Source: Alphaproteobacteria bacterium
Lineage (GTDB): Bacteria; Pseudomonadota; Alphaproteobacteria; ATCC43930; CGMCC-115725
Reading direction: 5' to 3'
Length of the DNA: 34,854 nucleotides
Assembly (NCBI GenBank): GCA_030041385.1
Contig: JASHNY010000129.1
Coordinates: forward strand, 1 to 34,854
Positions 27,535-34,854 of this stretch are shown one piece after another (the stretch's first letter is position 1; every line of letters starts with the position of its first letter). The translations under genes were made by a program, and so were the position numbers. The notes under the pieces are model-generated. The model ran no database searches and was not told the origin of the DNA. It was given only the letters and a program-made list of their open reading frames with translations.

Positions 27535-27969
27535 ATGCTGCATGAAATCGACATCCTCGAAGCCCGCCGTATTGCGGAACTGGCTGCATCGGCGCGCGAG
27601 GCTCGCGATCAGGCGCTCGCGCCGGTGCCGGAGGCGGAGCTTGGCGAACCGACGCCGGCGCGCGGCCAGCATCACCCGGCGGGCGCGCTCGGCTTCGGCG
27701 CAATGCCGGCTGACCTGCCGGCGTCCCAGGCCCTGCGCGGGGCGGTCGAGAATTTGCCTGCCGACCTCCGGCGCAAACTCTGGGCGACGATGCGCATCGG
27801 GAGCGGCGATTATGCGAGAGGCGATTGGGATGAGGCGCTGGCGGCGGCGGCCAACCTGTCCGACGCGGCGATGATCAGCGATCTCGCCGAAGAAATCGAT
27901 CTGCACGACAAGCTGATGAAAGGCCTATACGCGCTCGGCGCCGCCGAGCCGTGGAGCCCGCCTGCATGA
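27535..27969 (+). CDS. Hypothetical protein, DUF3775-like
   Basis: This encodes 144 residues. ATG 27535 has GAGGAAGG five bases upstream; an ATG at 27520 overlapping the previous stop is the alternative. The C-terminal half reads LRGAVENLPADLRRKLWATMRIGSGDYARGDWDEALAAAANL, which resembles the DUF3775 pattern (a leucine-proline helix, then a short 'iGrGDy...WdeAl' block). That match is from memory. The middle is rich in Pro, Gly and Ala. It is probably cytosolic. It lies between two other small genes of the same direction. Confidence 0.75.
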   Translation: MLHEIDILEARRIAELAASAREARDQALAPVPEAELGEPTPARGQHHPAGALGFGAMPADLPASQALRGAVENLPADLRRKLWATMRIGSGDYARGDWDEALAAAANLSDAAMISDLAEEIDLHDKLMKGLYALGAAEPWSPPA

Positions 27970-27997
27970 CGACATCGTTAAGCGTAAAGGAGTCGAT

Positions 27998-28522
27998 ATG
28001 AAAACGACGCACATACCGCTGCGCCGACCGGCCGGCGCATCCCGCGATCGCCGGATCGCCGGACACGCCCAGTTCGATAACATCCTCGACCCCTATCAGG
28101 GCAAGAAGAAGCTGCACGAGGGGACCGTTTGCCCGCAATGCGGCGCCGTTTTTCATGACGGACGCTGGCAATGGCTGGCAAAAAAAGAAGGCGCCCATGA
28201 GGAGCTGTGCGCCGCCTGCCGGCGCATCAACGACCACTTCCCCGCCGGCATTGTGACGCTGCACGCTCCCGCCGCCGTCGAGCACAAGGAGGAGATGATC
28301 CGCCTCGCACAACACCAGGAACAAGTCGAGAGGAAGGAGCATCCGCTCAATCGCATCATGGGCATCGAAGCGGATGTCGAGGGGATCACGATCAGCACGA
28401 CCGACATCCACCTGCCGCGCCGCATCGGCGAGACGATCAAGCGCGCCTTCCATGGTGAGCTGGAGACGCATTTCGAGGAAGACGGCTATTTCGTCCGCGT
28501 CAGCTGGACGCCGCCAAGCTAG
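27998..28522 (+). CDS. BCAM0308-like small zinc-ribbon protein
   Basis: This encodes 174 residues, starting at ATG 27998 with AAAGGAG upstream. A zinc-ribbon type pair, CPQCGAVFHDGRWQW and then LCAACRRINDHFP, supplies four cysteines. The C-terminal part has EHPLNRIMGIEADVEGITISTTDIHLPRRIGETIKRAFHGELE. I believe this is the family called BCAM0308, of unknown function; name recalled, not searched. The zinc ribbon and basic N-terminus allow RNA or ribosome binding (inference). Linkage to FNR-like control and hydrogenase suggests a stress or low-oxygen role. Confidence 0.72.
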   Translation: MKTTHIPLRRPAGASRDRRIAGHAQFDNILDPYQGKKKLHEGTVCPQCGAVFHDGRWQWLAKKEGAHEELCAACRRINDHFPAGIVTLHAPAAVEHKEEMIRLAQHQEQVERKEHPLNRIMGIEADVEGITISTTDIHLPRRIGETIKRAFHGELETHFEEDGYFVRVSWTPPS

Positions 28523-28866
28523 GGGGGTGTCCTGCCGGGTTGAACCGATTTTTTTCTCTCGCTTCCGCCAGACTTGATCCGGGGGTCCACGAACCCCTTG
28601 AAATAATTGGCGGATGGCCGGGTCATCCCCGGACGGCCGCCCTGCGGGTGTTCCGGGGCCGGCCAAACTGAGACACTACCGCGAGGCGTCGGGGCTTGAT
28701 TGGGGTGCGTTTCTGGCGCATATGACCGGCGCAGTGTTCGTGCTCCGTGAGCATGTGATTGGGCCTGCGTGAACGTCCCGCCCGTCCGCGGGGCTAATGG
28801 TCCCGTCTTCGTCCCCTGCCGTATCAGGACAGCCCTATCGCGCGGGTCGTCTCCCGACCTGGGCGG
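28523..28866. other. Gene-free stretch with a palindromic repeat
   Basis: The 344 bp between the zinc-ribbon gene and the helicase hold a nested palindrome at 28616-28664. Its outer arms are ggccgg (28616-28621) and ccggcc (28659-28664), and its inner arms are ccccgga (28627-28633) and tccgggg (28652-28658). A T-run (28550-28556) sits before it, not after, so it is no terminator for the + strand. The text gagacactaccgcgagg (28671-28687) reminds me of insertion-sequence flanks but I cannot support that. Nothing else is recognisable. Confidence 0.6.
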
Positions 28867-30321
28867 ATGCGTTGGTGCGCGTCGCCGATCAACGAGGGCT
28901 ATACCAGCTTGCTGCAGTTTTCCGAACTTGGACTTTCATCGCCGCTTCTCGAGGCCATCGCCGCGGAGGGCTACTCGGACCCGACACCCATCCAATCGCA
29001 GGCTATTCCGCCGGTGCTCGCCGGACGTGATCTATGCGGCATTGCGCAGACCGGAACCGGCAAGACCGCGGCCTTCGCGCTGCCGATCCTCCAGCGGCTG
29101 GCCGCCAGCCCGCGACGACCGACGCCGCGAACCTGTCGCGCCCTGGTGCTCAGCCCCACACGGGAGCTGGCAAGCCAGATCGCCGACAACTTCCGCGCCT
29201 ATGGCGTAGGGACGCCACTGTCGACGGCGGTGGTGTTCGGCGGCGTCCCCATCGGACGACAGCGCGAACAGTTGGCGCGCGGCGTCGATATTCTCGTCGC
29301 GACACCGGGACGCCTGCTCGATCTGATCGAAAATCGCTGGCTGACGCTGGCGGGCGTTCAGGTTCTGGTGCTCGACGAGGCCGACCGGATGCTCGACCTC
29401 GGCTTCATCCACGCGCTGAAGCGCATCGTGAAGCTGCTGCCGCCGCAGCGGCAGACCTTGCTGTTTTCGGCGACGATGCCGCGAGCCATCGCGCTGCTGG
29501 CCGACGACTATCTCGATGATCCGGTCAAGGTGGTCGTCGCGCCGGCGGCAACAACCGCGGAGCGGATCGACCAGCGCGTCATCTTCGTGCCGAACGAGCG
29601 GAAGCGGGACATGCTGGCGACGATGCTGCGCGATCCGGCCTTCGCGCGGGTTCTGGTTTTCACCCGAACCAAGCACGGTGCCGACCGCGTCGTCCGTCAC
29701 CTGGCCGCGGCGGGCATCGCGGCGGCCGCCATTCACGGCAACAAATCGCAGCCGCAGCGCGAGCGCGCGCTTGCCGGATTTCGCGACGGCGAAGCCCGCG
29801 TGCTGGTCGCCACCGACATCGCGGCACGCGGCATCGACGTCGACAACGTGTCTCACGTGATCAATTTCGAGCTGCCGAACGTGCCGGAAGATTATGTGCA
29901 CCGGATCGGCCGGACTGCGCGGGCCGGCGCTGCCGGCATTGCGGTTGCCTTCTGCAGCGACGAAGAGCGGGCCTATCTGCGCGACATCGAGAAGCTGACC
30001 CGGTGTCCGCTCCGCACCATGTCCGCGCCGCCGGTGCCGGCGGCCCCACAAGATGACAATGGCGCGAGTGACCAGAACGTCGCCGCCCGGCCCCAGAGGC
30101 ATGGACAGAAATCGCATCCGTCCCCGAACAGCGCCAACGCCGCTTCGGTACAACGGGCGCGCCGAACCAGCAAAGAGAGCCCCCGACGCAAAGGCGCTGC
30201 GACAGCGAGCTCGCTGCCGGCCTTCCTGCATCGCCCACCCTCGGATCGAGCGGTAAAGGAAGGCTTGGGCAACCCCAATCGCCGCCGTGTCAAACGGTTG
30301 CGCGAAAACGGAGCGCGCTAA
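28867..30321 (+). CDS. DEAD-box RNA helicase (RhlE-like)
   Basis: This encodes 484 residues. Visible are the Q motif region (GYSDPTPIQSQAIP), the P-loop AQTGTGKT (residues 60-67), PTRELA, DEAD, SAT, and the helicase-C motifs ARGID and HRIGRTARAG. After about residue 380 comes a low-complexity basic tail with Gln, Ser, Arg and Lys, typical for RhlE. It unwinds RNA structure, often during cold or stress. The start is uncertain. ATG 28867 is used here; TTG 28909, preceded by GAGGGC, would start right before the conserved QFSELGL and may be the true one. I see no FNR-like site upstream. Confidence 0.93.
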   Translation: MRWCASPINEGYTSLLQFSELGLSSPLLEAIAAEGYSDPTPIQSQAIPPVLAGRDLCGIAQTGTGKTAAFALPILQRLAASPRRPTPRTCRALVLSPTRELASQIADNFRAYGVGTPLSTAVVFGGVPIGRQREQLARGVDILVATPGRLLDLIENRWLTLAGVQVLVLDEADRMLDLGFIHALKRIVKLLPPQRQTLLFSATMPRAIALLADDYLDDPVKVVVAPAATTAERIDQRVIFVPNERKRDMLATMLRDPAFARVLVFTRTKHGADRVVRHLAAAGIAAAAIHGNKSQPQRERALAGFRDGEARVLVATDIAARGIDVDNVSHVINFELPNVPEDYVHRIGRTARAGAAGIAVAFCSDEERAYLRDIEKLTRCPLRTMSAPPVPAAPQDDNGASDQNVAARPQRHGQKSHPSPNSANAASVQRARRTSKESPRRKGAATASSLPAFLHRPPSDRAVKEGLGNPNRRRVKRLRENGAR

Positions 30322-30549
30322 CGGCTGGACCGGCTGATTGCAGGATGCACACCGTTCCAGTCGCCGATACTGACGCGCAGCGTCATCCAGCTATTGCTGA
30401 GTGCCGCACTGGACGCTGCCGGAAGCACCACCGCCGCTCCGACCCGCGTTCCGAATGCCGACGCCGGGGTCCGGCACGGCGTTCTCCCTCTCTGCAGCCT
30501 GCCCTGCGTCCTTGGCCATCAGCCCACAAGCCGCGCGTCGTGGACCGCC

Positions 30550-32193
<1,644 letters not shown>

Positions 32194-32214
32194 TTCAATC
32201 TCCGACTAACTTGC

Positions 32215-33309
32215 TCACTCGGCGGCTTCTTTCACATTGATCGGCGACCATGCCTTCAGCACCGGAAGCACTTCTTTGGCGAAGAGCTTTAGACCGCGCT
32301 CGCAGACCCCGTAGGGCGTGCCACCAAAGCGGAACGCGACATTAAGCTCGAAATCGCCAATGAGTTTCCGGCGTTCTTCGAGCCCGCGTAAGATCTTATC
32401 CGGGGTTCCCCAGCTCGCAGCCTGCATGAAACCGGCAACGGCGCCTTCAAGACCGCCCTTCCGCGCGATCTCGGCCTTTTGCTGATAGGCGTCATAGCCC
32501 TTGACGGTCTTGAAGTGTTCGCCGAGAAATTCGTAGTGGTAGAAATTGCTCTCGACGAATTTCCCCTGGTACTGGCGGGCTTCTTCTTCGGTCGCGGCGA
32601 GATCGGTGCCGCAGACGCAGAACTCGGTCAGCATGACGCAGGGTGGTTCGCCGCCGTGATATTGCCGGTGCAACTGCCGCCCGCGCTCAATCACCGGCAG
32701 CCGCATCTCCCACGGGCGATCGGCAAACATCACCATATGCGCGCCGAGCTTGGCGGCCGAGTTGACCGAGTCATCGCTCGACGCCACGGCGTAGATGCGC
32801 CCGTCGAAAGAATGCTGCGGCCGCGGGCGGATCTCGGTACGCGGCTGTTGGTAGAATTTCCCGTCGCCCTCGATGAACCCGGTCTTTAGCGCGTTGACGA
32901 TCATCGGCGCGGCTTCGTCAAATCGCTCGCGGGATTCATCCATGCTGAGGCGGAACGCGGCAAATTCGCGCCGCGCCAAGCCGCGACCGAGGCCGAGGCG
33001 CAGCCGGCCCTTGCTCAGCAGATCCAAAACGGCCGCCTGCTCGGCGACGCGCAGCGGGTCGTGCCACGGCAGGATCACGGCGGCGGTGCCCAGGTCGATA
33101 TTCGGGCAGGCGGCCGTGAGGTACGACATCAGCTGAAGGTTGTCGGGTACGAACGAGTAGTCGTTGAAATGGTGCTCGGCCGACCACAAGCAGTCGAAGC
33201 CGAGATCGGCGGCGAGCCGGGCGAGGCGGATTTCCTCGTCCCAAACCCGCGCATCGGAGCAGTTCTCCCAGCCATAGCTGGCGAACACCATCATCATGCC
33301 GACATCCAT
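32215..33309 (-). CDS. LLM-class (luciferase-like) flavin-dependent oxidoreductase
   Basis: This encodes 364 residues; AGGAGA precedes ATG 33309. The bacterial-luciferase fold pattern is clear: GFDCLWSAEHHF near residue 37, DLGTAAVILPWHDPLRVAEQAAVLDLLSKGRLRLGLGRG with the typical RVAEQ...LS.GR, and a C-terminal LEERRKLIGDFELNVAFRFGG. Members use FMNH2 from a reductase or F420 to oxidise substrates. With the Baeyer-Villiger enzyme and P450 it probably works in degradation of a cyclic ketone or terpenoid. It lies 51 bp after the IclR gene in the same direction. Confidence 0.92.
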   Translation of the reverse strand: MDVGMMMVFASYGWENCSDARVWDEEIRLARLAADLGFDCLWSAEHHFNDYSFVPDNLQLMSYLTAACPNIDLGTAAVILPWHDPLRVAEQAAVLDLLSKGRLRLGLGRGLARREFAAFRLSMDESRERFDEAAPMIVNALKTGFIEGDGKFYQQPRTEIRPRPQHSFDGRIYAVASSDDSVNSAAKLGAHMVMFADRPWEMRLPVIERGRQLHRQYHGGEPPCVMLTEFCVCGTDLAATEEEARQYQGKFVESNFYHYEFLGEHFKTVKGYDAYQQKAEIARKGGLEGAVAGFMQAASWGTPDKILRGLEERRKLIGDFELNVAFRFGGTPYGVCERGLKLFAKEVLPVLKAWSPINVKEAAE

Positions 33310-33360
33310 CGCGCGCTCTCCTGCGTCCGTTATGTCTTGTGTATCGGTCCGTTCCGCCGC

Positions 33361-34212
33361 CTATCCGAGCCGCAACAACGGCAAACTGTCCGAGAGACGC
33401 CCCGCCGCGGATTGCATCGCGCGGCAGAGCGGCCCGAGCGTTTCGGTATCCAGATCGTGCGACTGCCCTGCCGCAGTCAGAATCAGCAGCGGCTCCCACG
33501 TTGGCGACAGGATTGGCACCGAGACCAGCGTGATCCCCTGAAACATGGCGCCGCGGTCGACGGCAAATCCTGCTTCCTTCGCCTCTGTGACGCGGGCCAG
33601 AAACTCGGAAAACGATGGCTTCCGATACCACACGACGTGCGAGAACAGCGCTTCGAGTTCGGCCTCGCTGCTCTTTCCGAACCCCGCCATGATCATACCC
33701 GATGCTCCCGCCGGGACCGGGGACGGACGGCCGACCGTGACGTACAGATCGGGACGAAGCGCGGCACCGACCCAATCCAACAGCAGCAGCGATGAAGGCC
33801 CCAGCACCTTGGACAGGTAAACCGACACGCCGTAAGCATCGGAAATCGAATGCATCTGGGGGCGCGCAATGTCCATCAGGCCGCTGCGTCGCAACGCGCC
33901 ATATGCCAATTCGAGGATGCGCAAGCTCACCGCATAGGTGCGGGTCGCCTCGTCATAGCCGACAAAGCCCTCGGCCTGCAGTGTCCTCAGGATGTTGTAC
34001 GCGGTCCCGCGATGCAACCCTGCGGCGCGCGCGACCTCGCTCGCATTCAATGGGCGGTCGGATGCATGCAGCGCCTGGAGAACTTTTCCTGCCGCAACGA
34101 CTGCGCCGACGGGCTTTCCCAGCGGACCAATCTGCGCGACCGGGGACGAGCCGGTGCGGCTGGCCGGCCGCGGCCGGCTTTCATCGAGCGCAGCAACTCG
34201 CGTAGGCGACAC
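33361..34212 (-). CDS. IclR-family transcriptional regulator
   Basis: This encodes 283 residues. An N-terminal winged helix-turn-helix (LNASEVARAAGLHRGTAYNILRTL, about residues 55-80) precedes the effector-binding domain with VGRPSPVPAGASGMIMAG and EAGFAVDRGAMFQGITLVSVPI. The start GTG 34212 has GGAGGA directly upstream; the frame runs back to 34269 (TTG) without a good site. It is the first gene of the unit IclR-LLM-FMO, divergent from the P450 gene. It probably controls both sides through the palindrome at 34308. No ligand can be named. Confidence 0.92.
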   Translation of the reverse strand: MSPTRVAALDESRPRPASRTGSSPVAQIGPLGKPVGAVVAAGKVLQALHASDRPLNASEVARAAGLHRGTAYNILRTLQAEGFVGYDEATRTYAVSLRILELAYGALRRSGLMDIARPQMHSISDAYGVSVYLSKVLGPSSLLLLDWVGAALRPDLYVTVGRPSPVPAGASGMIMAGFGKSSEAELEALFSHVVWYRKPSFSEFLARVTEAKEAGFAVDRGAMFQGITLVSVPILSPTWEPLLILTAAGQSHDLDTETLGPLCRAMQSAAGRLSDSLPLLRLG

Positions 34213-34307
34213 AACTCCTCCGTTGCCCTCGACGCTGGGCCGATACGGCGTTGACCATGGCCGCCACAATATGCTACAGCCCGACCAATCGCTTCAATTA
34301 AAAACGG

Positions 34308-34327
34308 TTGTCTTCTATAGAAGACAA
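34308..34327. promoter_or_regulatory. Perfect 20-bp palindrome, probable IclR operator
   Basis: TTGTCTTCTATAGAAGACAA equals its own reverse complement over all 20 bases. It lies in the divergent spacer between the IclR and P450 genes, 30-49 bp before the P450 ATG and about 96-115 bp before the IclR start. Size and symmetry fit an IclR-type dimer site covering the P450 promoter. Confidence 0.72.
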
Positions 34328-34356
34328 AATACCACGGTGAACGAGGGAGGATCATC

Positions 34357-34854
34357 ATGAGCAGCGCGCTTCAGGATGACATGTTCACTCCGGAAGTCAT
34401 CGCCGATCCCTATGTGTACTATGGCCGGCTGCGCGATGAAGACCCGGTGCATTGGAACGAAAAATACGAATTGTGGGTGGTTACGCGCCACGATGATCTC
34501 GTCTGGCTGACCCGGCACCACGAATTCTTTTCATCGGCCGTCTTCAAAAACGACCCGCGCCCAGCGTATCCGGCCATCGATGAATCGGACCTTGGTCTCT
34601 ACGAATACGTACGCAACTACCAGGGCGACCAGTTCATCCAGCACGACCGTCCGGAACATCTGGAGATGCGCCGGGTCATGCACAGCTACTTCACGCCAAA
34701 GTCGATGGAGGCCTGGCGCCCGTTTGTCCGCGAGGCGGTAAAGGAATTGCTGGACGCAGCGGAGAAGAAGGGCAGCATGGACGTCATGCGCGACCTTGCG
34801 ACACCGCTGCCCGTGCTTGTGATTGCCGAGATGATGGGCGTGCCGAAGTCCGAT
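34357..34854 (+). CDS. Cytochrome P450, N-terminal part (3' end cut by window)
   Basis: The first 166 residues of a soluble bacterial P450 of usually about 400 are present. GAGGGAGG lies just before ATG 34357. The N-terminus has DPYVYYGRLRDEDPVHWNE, then LWVVTRHDDLVWLTRHHEFFSS, and the helix C signature QHDRPEHLEMRRVMHSYFTP, which matches the 'D-x-P-x-H-x-x-x-R' motif. The heme-Cys region is outside the window. There is no membrane anchor. P450s of this kind hydroxylate terpenes, steroids or aromatic acids. Divergence from IclR and a Baeyer-Villiger monooxygenase suggests a hydroxylation-then-ring-opening route. Confidence 0.92.
   Translation, partial: MSSALQDDMFTPEVIADPYVYYGRLRDEDPVHWNEKYELWVVTRHDDLVWLTRHHEFFSSAVFKNDPRPAYPAIDESDLGLYEYVRNYQGDQFIQHDRPEHLEMRRVMHSYFTPKSMEAWRPFVREAVKELLDAAEKKGSMDVMRDLATPLPVLVIAEMMGVPKSD

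Noticed and set aside
28550-28556. T-run after the zinc-ribbon gene as an intrinsic terminator
   Set aside because: No stable hairpin precedes the run; the palindrome lies after it.
28671-28690. Insertion sequence end (gagacactacc text)
   Set aside because: No terminal inverted repeat partner, target duplication or transposase fragment is visible nearby.

Overview
The window is GC-rich, gene-dense DNA from an alphaproteobacterium. Palindromic intergenic repeats of the 'gtcattccgg...ccggaatgac' kind and the gene content suggest Hyphomicrobiales (Bradyrhizobium/Rhodopseudomonas/Xanthobacteraceae-like). That placement is inference. I see no rRNA, tRNA, CRISPR array, intact IS or phage gene.

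Region 1 (1-5773, + strand) is a catabolic block. It holds the 3' end of a CaiB/BaiF-type CoA transferase, a GlcG/HbpS-like protein, and a hydantoinase/oxoprolinase HyuA-HyuB pair. Short palindromic repeats sit before hyuA and between hyuA and hyuB. The HyuB protein ends in a His-rich tail.

Region 2 (5981-10648, - strand) is a potassium pump operon, read as 33-aa membrane peptide -> kdpF -> kdpA -> kdpB -> kdpC. No kdpDE sensor/regulator pair is present. The 33-aa ORF and kdpF are both very small; the 33-aa ORF overlaps kdpF by ATGA.

Region 3 (10963-20556) has a large UPF0182 membrane protein on - and, divergently on +, a complete N-type rotary ATPase operon atpDCQRBEFAG. Its AtpF carries a delta-like C-terminus, and its c subunit has an unusual two-glutamate ion site.

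Region 4 (20514-26981, - strand) is an operon that begins with an M50 intramembrane protease carrying CBS domains. It continues with a group 3b-type cytosolic [NiFe] hydrogenase (HydB, a cNMP-binding-domain protein without HTH, HydG, HydD, HydA), then a hydrogenase maturation protease and a HypA-like protein that has lost its zinc domain. Divergent from it (27245-28522, +) are three small stress-type proteins. A DEAD-box RNA helicase (28867-30321) follows.

Region 5 (30550-34854) is an oxidation module. IclR regulator -> luciferase-like flavin oxidoreductase -> Baeyer-Villiger-type flavin monooxygenase run on -, and a cytochrome P450 (cut by the window end) runs divergently on +. A perfect 20-bp palindrome lies between the two directions.

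The most interesting signal is regulatory. Five TTGA-N6-TCAA sites of FNR/FixK type (10698, 13861, 13931, 27055, 27156) sit in intergenic DNA just upstream of each unit of Regions 2-4. I infer that K+ uptake, the N-ATPase, the UPF0182 protein, the M50 protease plus hydrogenase, and the three small proteins form one low-oxygen/redox-responsive set that manages ion gradients and reducing power. The individual families are known. The coordinated set and several odd members (kdp micro-ORF, zinc-less HypA, HTH-less cNMP protein, UPF0182 protein) are worth testing.
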